A DNA stretch of 64,000 nucleotides from Gymnothorax reevesii. Its lineage: Eukaryota > Chordata > Actinopteri > Anguilliformes > Muraenidae. Both the position numbers and the translations under genes were made by a program. The stretch is from NCBI GenBank assembly GCA_029721435.1, contig CM056581.1, forward strand, positions 72,340,712 through 72,404,711, written 5' to 3'. The notes under the pieces are model-generated. The model was not told the DNA's origin, ran no database searches, and saw nothing but the letters and a program-made list of their open reading frames with translations. Shown piece after piece: positions 1 to 12,068 of the stretch (position 1 is the stretch's first letter; every line of letters begins with the position of its first letter).

Positions 1-188
1 TTTGGTGGCGCTATAGAGCCACTGGGGCATGTCCAAGCACAAAAATAATAATACTTTGCAATTTTCAGCACGACTGACGTGTCTGCAAATTTTTGTGAGT
101 TTTCGTGCATGGCAAAGCCCTCAAAAATGCGTTCTCGTAGCAGAATAAAAAGAAGAAGAAGAAGAAGAAGAAGAAGAAGAAGAAGAAT
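1..188 (+). mobile_element. Family A element, 3' end only (A0)
   Basis: The window opens inside the last block of a family A element (ggtggcgctatagagcc, then ctcgtagcagaataaaa). It ends in a pure GAA triplet tract at about 151-188. The segment matches 5469-5656 almost base for base, so it is the left edge of the 5.47-kb segmental duplication. The open frames across it read only poly-Arg/Lys or poly-Phe from the GAA tract and are not genes. Confidence 0.8.
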
Positions 189-243
189 AAAAATCCCATC
201 AAAAACAATCGGTTCCTCGCACCGGTCGGTGCTCGGGCCCTAA
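189..243 (+). repeat. Short hairpin module B after A0 (one unit)
   Basis: An A-rich box (atcccatcaaaaacaatc) is followed by a GC-rich stem (GCACCG / CGGTGC) and ends in CTCGGGCCCTAA. The last 14 bases before AA (228-241) are close to the reverse complement of the arm just inside the next head (267-280), with 11 of 14 matching. I read it as the optional 3' terminus of a family A element. Confidence 0.7.
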
Positions 244-832
244 TTAAAGCTGCAAGCAGCGTTGAAAGGGCCCTCGCCCCCCTCGTGCACGTTGGGGTGG
301 CAGCAGGATCTTGATGGCTGCAGGTGTCCATTCAGAGCCATTGGACACTGCTGGACCGCGTACAATGTGGTTTCCTGATGGGAGTGCAAAAATTTTCTGG
401 AGGGCGCTATGATACCATTTTGACTAGCCTGTGCGCAAAATCTACAACACAGTAATCGTAATATGGGGCTCCATGAGTGTGTTGATTTTTGTAAATATTC
501 CAGCATGTTTAGACTTTCAAAAGAGCAATTCTTTTATAAATCTGATTGGGGGCGCTATCGAGCCGTCATGCCACATTTAGTGCCAATTGATGAATGATAT
601 TAAACAAAATAAGACATTTATAATTTGTGCAAGGTTTTGCAAGTTTTGAAGCATCCTAAGGCCTTAAAACGTGTCTTCAGAAAAATTTGGAAAAACACAG
701 CAAATAGCTCATAGCTCACTTCCTGTTTGGCCAAAAAATTTCAAAAAATTAAACATTACCCGGAATGACGAATGCAATGATCACACCAAATTTCATGAAC
801 ATTCAAGCACTTTTATCTTAACATGACCATAT

Positions 833-843
833 CTAGAGGGCGC
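833..843 (+). promoter_or_regulatory. CTCF-core-like motif in the family A body (example)
   Basis: CTAGAGGGCGC fits the core SYAGRKGGCRS of the CTCF consensus as I remember it at all 11 positions, although the upstream CCA is missing. Other exact cores are CTAGGTGGCGC at 2230-2240 and CCAGGGGGCGC at 15755-15765. One-mismatch versions recur every few hundred bases across families A and C. This is a motif match only; occupancy is unknown. Confidence 0.35.
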
Positions 844-1177
844 TGTGGAGCCACCTAGCACCTCCCGATCCAATATTAGCATATGTTTTTACTTCGGAGA
901 ACTATTTTATCAAGCAGAAGAAGGTTCGGGCAAATCCCACAAAGTATGTGGCAGTAAAAGCAACTCCCTGTTTCATGGCGGGATATCAAAATTTGCCGCG
1001 AAGCCAAGGATACATTGTTCGATGAAATCAAAATTGCTTCGCAATTTAACATGAGCAAGGTCTTAAGATATTATTTGCCAAAAATTAAGTTGATCGGATA
1101 AAATCTCAAGGAGGAGTTCGTTAAAGTACGACGCCTGTGAATGGCAAAAAATCAAAAAAAGTTTCAATTTCAATTAA

Positions 1178-1198
1178 AAAATGGCGGACTTCCTGTTG
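1178..1198 (+). promoter_or_regulatory. YY1-like plus ETS-like composite (example)
   Basis: The string aaatggcggacttcctgt places an AAATGGCGG core (YY1-like) directly against ACTTCCTGT, whose complement ACAGGAAGT is a strong ETS-type site. The pair recurs in most monomers of families A and C (C reads aaatggccgacttcctgt). Further ETS-type CACTTCCTGT sites occur, for example at 717-726. Binding is inferred from motif shape only. Confidence 0.3.
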
Positions 1199-2850
1199 AG
1201 TCTAGGTCATGGCACCAAGAGACTTTTTTTTAGTTCTCAGCATATTCCACATGTCTACTGAATTTCATACATGTAGGTTTACCAGGCTGCGAGGGCTGCT
1301 TATTTGAAATTATCAAGGGGGCGATATTATGACAATTTTGCCAAGCCTATCTATAAGCTTTTTATCAGATTAATACAAATGATGATTTTTATACATTTAC
1401 AAAATTTTGTGAGTTTTTGAACATGCTGAGACCCTCAAAAGAGCAATTCAATTTAAAATATGATTGGGGGCGCTATAGAGCCATGGTGCCAAATTTAGTG
1501 CAAATTGATGTAGAAGATTGAAGATAATAAGACAATTATAATTTGTGCAACTTTTTGCAAGATTTCGAGTATTCTTAGGCTTCCAAATATGTGTTAATAA
1601 AATTTGGAGAAACGCAGGAAATGGCTCATAGCTCACTTCCTGTTTGGCCAAAAAATTCCAAAAAAATTACCATAACCTGACATGACAAATGCAATGATCC
1701 AATTAAATTTCATGAACATTCAAGCACTTTTATCTCAACATGGTTGTTTCAAGAGGGCGCTGTGGAGCCACCTGACCACACCCAATCTAATATCAACATA
1801 TAGTTCTACTTGGAAGTAGACTCTTATGAAGCCTGTAAAGTTTTGCGCAAATCTCACAAAGCATGTGCGCGGAAAACCAACTTCCTGTTTCATGGCGGAA
1901 CATTGAAATTTGCCGCGACGCCACGGATACAAAGTTCAATGAATTCAAAAAAGCTTCGCAATTTAACATCGACAAGGTCTTTAGAAGCCACATGCGAAAT
2001 TTTAAGTTGATCGGGTAACATCTCTCGGAGGAGTTCGTTAAAGTACGACGCCTGTGAATGGCAAAAAATTAAAAAAATTTGCAAATTCAATTAAAAATGG
2101 CGGACTTTCTGTTGAGTCTAGGTCATGGCATCTAGAGACTTTTTTTTAGGTCTTGGCATAGTACACATGTCCACCGAATTTTGTACATGTAGGTGAAACA
2201 TGCTGCGAGGGCTGCTTCATTGAAATTTTCTAGGTGGCGCTGTAATGCAATTTTGCCACATTCATCTGTAAACCCTATATCATAGTAAAGAATATGACCA
2301 GCTTAATAGATGTGCAAAGTAACGTGAGTTTTCGAGCATGCTGAGGCCCTCAAAAATGCAATTATGTATTAGGGGGCGCTATAGAGCTACCATGTCACAC
2401 TTAGTGCCAAATGAGATATCAAATTGAAGAACTTAATATTTCTAGTCTATGAGCGAAGTTTGGTGAAATTTCAAATATGATAAGGCCCTCAAAAATGTGT
2501 TCGTAAAATCTGAAAAAACGCAGGAAATGGCTCATAGCTCACTTCCTGTGCAGCAGAAATATTTCAAAAAAATTTACAAAAAAATTTATGATGACTACTA
2601 TGACCCTATCAAATTTCGTGAGAATCCGAGCAAGTGCGTTCCAAATTGGACGTGTGTTTGGTGGCGCTATAGAGCCACCGGGGCATGTCTAAGCACAAAA
2701 ATAGTAATACTTTGCAATTTTCACCAAGACTGACGTGTCAGCAAATTTTTGTGAGTTTTCGTGCATGGCTAAGCCCTCAAAAATGCGTTCTCGCAGCAGA
2801 ATAAAAAGAAGAAGAAGAAGAAGAAGAAGAAGAAGAAGAAGAAGAATAAT

Positions 2851-3067
2851 AAAAATCCCTTCAAAAACAATAGGTTCCTCGCACCTTCGGTGCCAGGGCC
2901 CGGCTCGGGCCCTAATAATAAAAATCCCATCAAAAACAATAGGTTCCTCGCACCTTCGGTGCCAGGACCCGTTCCGGGCCCTGGCACCGGTCGGTGCTCG
3001 GGCCCTAATAATAAAAATCCCATCAAAAACAATAGGGCCCTGGCACCGGTCGGTGCTCGGGCCCTAA
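2851..3067 (+). repeat. Three tandem B hairpin modules
   Basis: Three B units run head to tail, each starting aaatccc(a/t)tcaaaaacaatagg and ending gggccctaa. They are separated by taataat spacers. The middle unit has two stems in series: GCACC/GGTGC, then GGGCCC..GCACCG/CGGTGC..GGGCCC. The first unit is shortened by about 27 bases relative to its counterpart in the duplicated copy at 8314-8554. Confidence 0.7.
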
Positions 3068-5656
3068 TTAAAGCTGCAAGCAGCGTTGAAAGGGCCCTCG
3101 CACCCCTCTTGCACGCTGGGGAGGCCGCAAAATCTTGCTGGGTGCAGGTGTGCATTCACAGCCATTGGACACAGCTAGACTGTGAACAATGTGGTTTCCT
3201 GCGGAGAGTGCAAAAATTGTCTGGAGGGGCGCTTTGATATCATTTTGACATGCCCGGGTGCAAAATCTCCAGCATAGTAATTGTAATACCAGGGTCCTTG
3301 AGCTTGTTGATTTTTGTAAATTTTCCAGCATGTTTAGACTTTCAAAAGAGCAATTCTTTTATAAATATTATTGGGGGCGCTATAGAGCCATTATGCCCCA
3401 TTTAGTGCCAATTAATGAATATATTGAAGGGAATAAGACAGTTTTAATTTTTGCAGGGTTTTGCAAGTTTTGGAGCCTTAAAACGTGTGTTCGTAAAATT
3501 TGGAAAAACGCAAGAAATAGCTCATCGCTCACTTCCTGTTTGGCAAAAAAATTTCAAAAAATTAACAATTGCGGGGAATGACTAACCCAATGATCACACC
3601 AAATTTCATGAACGTTCAAGCACTTTTATCTGAACATGGCCATATCTAGAGGGCGCTGTGGAGCCACCTGGAACCTCTCTATCTATAATTAGCATATATC
3701 TGTACTTGGGCGGACAATTTTATCAAGGTTGGAAAGTTTCAGGCAAATCCCACAAAGTATGTGGAAGTGAAAGTAACTTCCTGTTTCATGGCAGGACATC
3801 AAAATTCGCCGTGACGCCAAAGATGCATCGTTCGATGAAATCAAAAAAGCTTCGCAATTTAACATTAGCAAGGTCTTTTTATATTATATGCCAAATTTTA
3901 AGTTGATCGGATAAAATCTCTAGGAGGAGTTCGTTAAAGTACGACACCTGTGAATGGCAAAAAATCCAAAAAATTTGCAATTTCAATTAAAAATCGCAGA
4001 CTTCCTGTTGAGTCTAGGTCATGGCACCAAGAGACTTTATTTTAGGTCTTGTCATATTTCACATCTCTACCGAATTTCATACATGTAGGTTTACCAGGCT
4101 GCGAGGGCTGCTTATTTGAAATTTTACAGGGGGCGCTATAATGACATTTTTGCCCTGCCAATATGTAAGCTTTTTATCGCAGTGTTATGAATGAGGGTCT
4201 TTATATATTTACAAAATTTTGTGAGTTTTCGAACATGCTGAGACCCTCAAAAAGGCAATTCTTTAAAAAATCTGATTGGGGGCGCTCTTGAGCCATTATG
4301 CCACATTAGGCTCCAGTTGATAGATGACAGTAAAGAGAATAAGAAAATTATAATTTGTGCAAGGTTTGGCCAGCTTTGGAGTATTTTAAGGCTTTCAAAC
4401 GTGCGTTCGTAAAATTTGGAAAAACGCAGGAAAAAGCTCATAACTCACTTCCTGTTTGGCCAAAAAATTTCAAAAAATTAGTCATTACTTGCAATGGCAA
4501 ATGCAATGATCACACCTAATTTCATAAACATTCAAGCACTTTTATCTCAACATGGCCGTATCTAGAGGGCGCTGTGGAGCCACCTGGCCACTCCCGATCT
4601 AATATTAGCATATATTTATACTTAGAGGGACAATTTAATCAAGCCTGTGAAGTTTTGCGCATATCTCACAAAGCATGTGCGCGTAAAACCAACTTCCTGT
4701 TTCATGGCGGAACGTCGAAATTCGCCGCAACGTCACGGGTACAAAGTTAAATGAATCCAAAAAAGCTTCGCAATTTAACATTGACAAGGTCTTTAGATGT
4801 CATATGCAAAATTTTAAATTGATACGATAAAATCTCTAGGAGGAGTTCGTTAAAGTACGACGCCTGTGAATGGCAAAAAATAAAAAAAAATTGCAAATTC
4901 AATTAAAAATGGCGGACTTCCTGTTGAGTCTAGGTCATGGCACCAAGAGACTTTTTTTTAGGTCTTGGCATAGTACACATGTCCACCAAATTTTGTACAT
5001 GCAGGTTAAACACACTGCGAGGGCTGCTTCATTGAAATTTTCTAGGTGGCGCTGTAATGCAATTTTGCCATATCCATCCGTAAACCCCACTTTCTAGTAA
5101 AAAGTATTACCAGCTTAATATGATTGCAAAGTTTCGTGAGTTTTCGAGCATGCTGATGCCCTCAAAAATGCAATTATGTATTAGGGGGCGCTATAGAGCC
5201 ACCATAACACACCTAGTGCCAAATGAGATATTGAATCAAAGAACTTCATATTTTCAATCTATGAGCCAAGATAGGTGTGTTTTCGAGAATGATAAAACCC
5301 TCAAAAATGTGTTCGTAAAATCTGAAAAAACGCAGGAAATGGCTCATAGCTCACTTCCTGTGAGGCAAAAAAATTTCAAAAAAATTGACAAAAAAATTTA
5401 TGATGACTACTATGACCCTATCGAATTTTGTGGGAATCCGAGCAAGTGCGTTCCAAAATGGCCGCGTGTTTGGTGGCGCTATAGAGCCACTGGGGCATGT
5501 CCAAGCACAAAAATAATAATAATTTGCAATTTTCAGCACGACTGACGTGTCTGCAAATTTTTGTGAGTTTTCGTGCATGGCAAAGCCCTCAAAAATGCGT
5601 TCTCGTAGCAGAATAAAAAGAAGAAGAAGAAGAAGAAGAAGAAGAAGAAGAAGAAT
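3068..5656 (+). mobile_element. Family A element A2
   Basis: The head hairpin is at 3073-3084 and the arm AGGGCCCTCGCACC at 3091-3104. That arm is complementary at 12 of 14 positions to the end of the preceding B module (3052-3065). There are two monomers (anchors about 3604 and 4520). The GAA tract is at about 5619-5656. Up to about position 4868 it is the near-identical partner of A4. The last 0.6-0.7 kb is instead close to 22730-23400 in A8, so the 3' part belongs to another subfamily. Confidence 0.8.
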
Positions 5657-5711
5657 AAAAATCCCATCAAAAACAATCGGTTCCTCGCACCGGTCGGTGC
5701 TCGGGCCCTAA
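5657..5711 (+). repeat. Single B hairpin module
   Basis: One B unit (aaatcccatcaaaaacaatc, then GCACCGGTCGGTGC and TCGGGCCCTAA). It is identical in design to 189-243, as expected from the 5468-bp segmental duplication. Confidence 0.7.
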
Positions 5712-8313
5712 TTAAAGCTGCAAGCAGCGTTGAAAGGGCCCTCGCCCCCCTCGTGCACGTTGGGGTGGCAGCAGGATCTTGATGGCTGCAGGTGTCCATT
5801 CAGAGCCATTGGACACTGCTGGACCGCGTACAATGTGGTTTTCTGATGGGAGTGCAAAAATTTTCTGGAGGGCGCTATGATACCATTTTGACTAGCCTGT
5901 GCGCAAAATCTACAACACAGTAATCGTAATATGGGGCTCCATGAGTGTGTTGATTTTTGTAAATATTCCAGCATGTTTAGACTTTCAAAAGAGCAATTCT
6001 TTTATAAATCTGATTGGGGGCGCTATCGAGCCGTCATGCCACATTTAGTGCCAATTGATGAATGATATTAAACAAAATAAGACATTTATAATTTTTGCAA
6101 GGTTTTGCAAGTTTTGAAGCATCCTAAGGCCTTAAAACGTGTCTTCAGAAAAATTTGGAAAAACACAGCAAATAGCTCATAGCTCACTTCCTGTTTGGCC
6201 AAAAAATTTCAAAAAATTAAACATTACCCGGAATGACGAATGCAATGATCACACCAAATTTCATGAACATTCAAGCACTTTTATCTTAACATGACCATAT
6301 CTAGAGGGCGCTGTGGAGCCACCTAGCACCTCCCGATCCAATATTAGCATATGTTTTTACTTCGGAGAACTATTTTATCAAGCAGAAGAAGGTTCGGGCA
6401 AATCCCACAAAGTATGTGGCAGTAAAAGCAACTCCCTGTTTCATGGCGGGATATCAAAATTTGCCGCGAAGCCAAGGATACATTGTTCGATGAAATCAAA
6501 ATTGCTTCGCAATTTAACATGAGCAAGGTCTTAAGATATTATTTGCCAAAAATTAAGTTGATCGGATAAAATCTCAAGGAGGAGTTCGTTAAAGTACGAC
6601 GCCTGTGAATGGCAAAAAATCAAAAAAAGTTTCAATTTCAATTAAAAAATGGCGGACTTCCTGTTGAGTCTAGGTCATGGCACCAAGAGACTTTTTTTTA
6701 GTTCTCAGCATATTCCACATGTCTACTGAATTTCATACATGTAGGTTTACCAGGCTGCGAGGGCTGCTTATTTGAAATTATCAAGGGGGCGATATTATGA
6801 CAATTTTGCCAAGCCTATCTATAAGCTTTTTATCAGATTAATACAAATGATGATTTTTATACATTTACAAAATTTTGTGAGTTTTTGAACATGCTGAGAC
6901 CCTCAAAAGAGCAATTCAATTTAAAATATGATTGGGGGCGCTATAGAGCCATGGTGCCAAATTTAGTGCAAATTGATGTAGAAGATTGAAGATAATAAGA
7001 CAATTATAATTTGTGCAACTTTTTGCAAGATTTCGAGTATTCTTAGGCTTCCAAATATGTGTTAATAAAATTTGGAGAAACGCAGGAAATGGCTCATAGC
7101 TCACTTCCTGTTTGGCCAAAAAATTCCAAAAAAATTACCATAACCTGACATGACAAATGCAATGATCCAATTAAATTTCATGAACATTCAAGCACTTTTA
7201 TCTCAACATGGTTGTTTCAAGAGGGCGCTGTGGAGCCACCTGACCACACCCAATCTAATATCAACATATAGTTCTACTTGGAAGTAGACTCTTATGAAGC
7301 CTGTAAAGTTTTGCGCAAATCTCACAAAGCATGTGCGCGGAAAACCAACTTCCTGTTTCATGGCGGAACATTGAAATTTGCCGCGACGCCACGGATACAA
7401 AGTTCAATGAATTCAAAAAAGCTTCGCAATTTAACATCGACAAGGTCTTTAGAAGCCACATGCGAAATTTTAAGTTGATCGGGTAACATCTCTCGGAGGA
7501 GTTCGTTAAAGTACGACGCCTGTGAATGGCAAAAAATAAAGAAAATTTGCAAATTCAATTAAAAATGGCGGACTTTCTGTTGAGTCTAGGTCATGGCATC
7601 TAGAGACTTTTTTTTAGGTCTTGGCATAGTACACATGTCCACCGAATTTTGTACATGTAGGTGAAACATGCTGCGAGGGCTGCTTCATTGAAATTTTCTA
7701 GGTGGCGCTGTAATGCAATTTTGCCACATTCATCTGTAAACCCTATATCATAGTGAAGAATATGACCAGCTTAATAGATGGGCAAAGTAACGTGAGCATG
7801 CTGAGGCCCTCAAAAATGCAATTATGTATTAGGGGGCGCTATAGAGCTACCATGTCACACTTAGTGCCAAATGAGATATCAAATTGAAGAACTTAATATT
7901 TCTAGTCTATGAGCGAAGTTTGGTGAAATTTCAAATATGATAAGGCCCTCAAAAATGTGTTCGTAAAATCTGAAAAAACGCAGGAAATGGCTCATAGCTC
8001 ACTTCCTGTGCAGCAGAAATATTTCAAAAAAATTTACAAAAAAATTTATGATGACTACTATGACCCTATTAAATTTCGTGAGAATCCGAGCAAGTGCGTT
8101 CCAAATTGGACGTGTGTTTGGTGGCGCTATAGAGCCACCGGGGCATGTCTAAGCACAAAAATAGTAATACTTTGCAATTTTCACCAAGACTGACGTGTCA
8201 GCAAATTTTTGTGAGTTTTCGTGCATGGCTAAGCCCTCAAAAATGCGTTCTCGCAGCAGAATAAAAAGAAGAAGAAGAAGAAGAAGAAGAAGAAGAAGAA
8301 GAAGAAGAATAAT
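5712..8313 (+). mobile_element. Family A element A3
   Basis: Head hairpin at 5717-5728, two monomers, GAA tract at about 8267-8309. It is the duplicate of A1. The clearest difference is a roughly 10-base deletion near 7790, where gagttttcgagcatgc became gagcatgc. No coding potential. Confidence 0.8.
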
Positions 8314-8554
8314 AAAAATCCCTTCAAAAACAATAGGTTCCTCGCACCTTCGGTGCCAGGACCCGTTCCGGGCCCTGGCACCGGTCGGTGCTCGGGCCCT
8401 AATAATAAAAATCCCATCAAAAACAATAGGTTCCTCGCACCTTCGGTGCCAGGACCCGTTCCGGGCCCTGGCACCGGTCGGTGCTCGGGCCCTAATAATA
8501 AAAATCCCATCAAAAACAATCGGGCCCTGGCACCGGTCGGTGCTCGGGCCCTAA
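8314..8554 (+). repeat. Three tandem B hairpin modules
   Basis: Two full-length double-stem units and one short unit, each ending GGGCCCTAA and separated by taataat. The first unit is the intact version of the shortened unit at 2851. Copy number and internal length therefore change between otherwise near-identical duplicates. Confidence 0.7.
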
Positions 8555-11500
8555 TTAAAGCTGCAAGCAGCGTTGAAAGGGCCCTCGCACCCCTCTTGCA
8601 CGCTGGGGAGGCCGCAAAATCTTGCTGGGTGCAGGTGTGCATTCACAGCCATTGGACACAGCTAGACTGTGAACAATGTGGTTTCCTGCGGAGAGTGCAA
8701 AAATTGTCTGGAGGGGCGCTTTGATATCATTTTGACATGCCCGGGTGCAAAATCTCCAGCATAGTAATTGTAATACCAGGGTCCTTGAGCTTGTTGATTT
8801 TTGTAAATTTTCCAGCATGTTTAGACTTTCAAAAGAGCAATTCTTTTATAAATATTATTGGGGGCGCTATAGAGCCATTATGCCCCATTTAGTGCCAATT
8901 AATGAATATATTGAAGGGAATAAGACAGTTTTAATTTTTGCAGGGTTTTGCAAGTTTTGGAGCATTCTAAGGCCTTAAAACGTGTGTTCGTAAAATTTGG
9001 AAAAACGCAAGAAATAGCTCATCGCTCACTTCCTGTTTGGCAAAAAAATTTCAAAAAATTAACAATTGCGGGGAATGACTAACCCAATGATCACACCAAA
9101 TTTCATGAACGTTCAAGCACTTTTATCTGAACATGGCCATATCTAGAGGGCGCTGTGGAGCCACCTGGAACCTCTCTATCTATAATTAGCATATATCTGT
9201 ACTTGGGCGGACAATTTTATCAAGGTTGGAAAGTTTCAGGCAAATCCCACAAAGTATGTGGAAGTGAAAGTAACTTCCTGTTTCATGGCAGGACATCAAA
9301 ATTCGCCGTGACGCCAAAGATGCATCGTTCGATGAAATCAAAAAAGCTTCGCAATTTAACATTAGCAAGGTCTTTTTATATTATATGCCAAATTTTAAGT
9401 TGATCGGATAAAATCTCTAGGAGGAGTTCGTTAAAGTACGACACCTGTGAATGGCAAAAAATCCAAAAAATTTGCAATTTCAATTAAAAATCGCAGACTT
9501 CCTGTTGAGTCTAGGTCATGGCACCAAGAGACTTTATTTTAGGTCTTGTCATATTTCACATCTCTACCGAATTTCATACATGTAGGTTTACCAGGCTGCG
9601 AGGGCTGCTTATTTGAAATTTTACAGGGGGCGCTATAATGACATTTTTGCCCTGCCAATATGTAAGCTTTTTATCGCAGTGTTATGAATGAGGGTCTTTA
9701 TATATTTACAAAATTTTGTGAGTTTTCGAACATGCTGAGACCCTCAAAAAGGCAATTCTTTAAAAAATCTGATTGGGGGCGCTCTTGAGCCATTATGCCA
9801 CATTAGGCTCCAGTTGATAGATGACAGTAAAGAGAATAAGAAAATTATAATTTGTGCAAGGTTTGGCCAGCTTTGGAGTATTTTAAGGCTTTCAAACGTG
9901 CGTTCGTAAAATTTGGAAAAACGCAGGAAAAAGCTCATAACTCACTTCCTGTTTGGCCAAAAAATTTCAAAAAATTAGTCATTACTTGCAATGGCAAATG
10001 CAATGATCACACCTAATTTCATAAACATTCAAGCACTTTTATCTCAACATGGCCGTATCTAGAGGGCGCTGTGGAGCCACCTGGCCACTCCCGATCTAAT
10101 ATTAGCATATATTTATACTTAGAGGGACAATTTAATCAAGCCTGTGAAGTTTTGCGCATATCTCACAAAGCATGTGCGCGTAAAACCAACTTCCTGTTTC
10201 ATGGCGGAACGTCGAAATTCGCCGCAACGTCACGGGTACAAAGTTAAATGAATCCAAAAAAGCTTCGCAATTTAACATTGACAAGGTCTTTAGATGTCAT
10301 ATGCAAAATTTTAAATTGATACGATAAAATCTCTAGGAGGAGTTCGTTAAAGTACGACACCTGTGAATGGCAAAAAATCCAAAAAATTTGCAATTTCAAT
10401 TAAAAATAGCGGACTTCCTGTTGAGTCTAGGTCATGGCACCAAGGGACTTTTTTGTAGGTTTTGTCATATTTCACATCTCTACCGAATTTCATACATGTA
10501 GGTTTACCAGGCTGCGAGGGCTGCTTATTTGAAATTTTACAGGGGGCGCTATAATGAAATTTTTGCCATGCCGATATGTAAGCTTTTTATCAGAGTATTA
10601 TGAATTAGGGTCTTTATATATTTACAAAATTTTGTGAGTTTTCGATCATGCTGAGACCCTCAAAAAAGGCAATTCTTTAAAAAATCTGATTGGGGGCGCT
10701 CTTGAGCCATTATGCCACATTAGGCTCCAGTTGATGGACGACAGTAAAGAAAATAAAAAATCATAACTTGTGCAAGGTTTGGCCAGCTTTGGAGTATTTT
10801 AAGGCTTTCAAACGTGCGTTCGTAAAATTTGGAAAAACGCAAGAAATAGCTCATAACTCACTTCCTGTTTGGCCAAAAAATTTCAAAAAATTAGTCATTG
10901 CCTGCAATGACAAATGCAATGATCACACCTAATTTCATGAACATTCAAGCACTTTTATTTTAACATGGACGTATCTAGAGGGCGCTGTGGAGCCACCTGG
11001 CCACTCCCGATCTAATATTAGCATATATTTATACTATGAGGGACAATTTAATCAAGCCTGTGAAGTTTTGCGCATATCTCACAAAGCACGTGCGCGTAAA
11101 ACCAACTTCCTGTTTCATGGCGGAACGTCGAAATTCGCCGCAACGCCACGGGTACAAAGTTAAATGAATCCAAAAAACCTTCGCAATTTAACATTGGCAA
11201 GGTTTTTAGATGTCATATGCAAAATTTTAAATTGATACGATAAAATCTCTCGGAGGAGTTCGTTAAAGTACGACACCTGTGAATGGCAAAAAAGAAAAAA
11301 AATTTGCAAATTCAATTAAATATGGCTAACTTCCTGTTGAGTCTAGGTCATGGCACCAAGAGACTTTTTTGTAGGTTTTGGCATAGTACACATGTCCACC
11401 GAATTTCATACATGTAGGTTAAACACGCTGCGAGGGCTGCTTCATTGAAATTTTCTAGGTGGCGCTGTAATGCAATTTTGCCACATTCATCTGTAAACCC

Positions 11501-12068
11501 CACATTCTAGTTAAAAATATGACCAGCTTAATATGTTTGCAAAGTTTCGTGAGTTTTCGAGCATGCTGATGCCCTCAAAAATGCAATTATGTATTAGGGG
11601 GCGCTATAGAGCCACCATGTCACATTCTGTGCCAAATGAGATATCGAATCAAAGAACTAAATATTTTTAGTCTATGAGCCAAGTTTGGTGAGTTTTCGAG
11701 TATGATAAGGCCCTCGAAAATGTGTTCGTAAAATCTGAAAAAACGCAGGAAATGGCTCATAGCTCACTTCCTGTGAAGCAAAAAAATTTCAAAAAAATTG
11801 ACAAAAAAATTTATGATGACTACTATGACCTAATCAAATTTTGTGAGAATCCGAGCAAGTGCGTGCCAAAATGGCCTCGTGTTTGGTGGCGCTATAGAGC
11901 CACTGGGGCATGCCCAAGCACAAAATTAATAATAGTTTGCAATTTTTACCACGACTGACGTGTGGGCTAATTTTTGTGAGTTTTCGTGCATGGCAAAGCC
12001 CACAAAAATGCGTTCTCGCAGCAGAATAAAAAGAAGAAGAAGAAGAAGAAGAAGAAGAAGAAGAAGAA
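8555..12068 (+). mobile_element. Family A element A4, three-monomer form
   Basis: Head hairpin at 8560-8571. Three monomers have anchors at about 9101, 10017 and 10933, a regular 916-bp spacing, whereas most family members have two. The first 1.8 kb duplicates A2. The extra monomer begins near 10355. The GAA tract at about 12031-12068 runs straight into the next head with neither a B module nor an AAT run. Confidence 0.8.

Larger units (their letters stand above)
244..2850 (+). mobile_element. Family A element A1
   Basis: The head hairpin GCTGCAAGCAGC is at 249-260 and the arm AGGGCCCTCGCCCC at 267-280. The body carries two copies of the ~916-bp monomer (anchor tttcatgaac at 791 and 1708). 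Each monomer contains ggcgct blocks, cttcctgttt blocks and the module ctaggaggagttcgttaaag. The end is a GAA tract at about 2807-2846, then taat. Stop codons occur in all frames throughout the body, so no gene is supported. It is nearly identical to A3. The family resembles repeats I associate with teleosts; I cannot name a database family. Confidence 0.8.
1..4868 (+). repeat. Segmental duplication, left copy (partner 5469-10355)
   Basis: Position 1 aligns with 5469 and the match continues, with few substitutions, to about 4868/10355. The offset steps from 5468 to 5460 (a short deletion near 7790), then 5487 (a longer first B unit in the right copy), then 5497 (about 10 bases missing near 3477). 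The duplicated span covers the A0 tail, A1, the B modules and most of A2. Divergence is far lower than between other A elements, so the event is recent or homogenised. Confidence 0.85.
5469..10355 (+). repeat. Segmental duplication, right copy (partner 1-4868)
   Basis: This is the right-hand copy of the ~5.47-kb tandem duplication. The match stops near 10355, where the right copy continues into an additional ~916-bp monomer that the left copy lacks. Confidence 0.85.

Noticed and set aside
1100..1130. ggaggagttcgttaaag as a bacterial-type ribosome binding site
   Set aside because: It resembles a Shine-Dalgarno by chance. It is a conserved module of the A and C repeats with no start codon or frame attached.
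2497..2733. Recurring frame (MFVKSEKTQEMAHSSLPV...) found in many A elements
   Set aside because: It covers the ggaaatggctcatagctcacttcctg block, and its ends vary with frameshifts. It is a repeat shadow and not a conserved small protein.
2880..2900. UUCG tetraloop in the B stem (gcaccttcggtgc)
   Set aside because: The best pairing is GCACC/GGTGC with a 3-base loop. Closing a UUCG loop would leave a C-T mismatch next to it.
8195..8554. Arg-rich frame that could look like a nuclear or nucleic-acid-binding protein
   Set aside because: The Arg run is the AGA frame of the (GAA)n tail and the rest is B-module sequence repeated in register.
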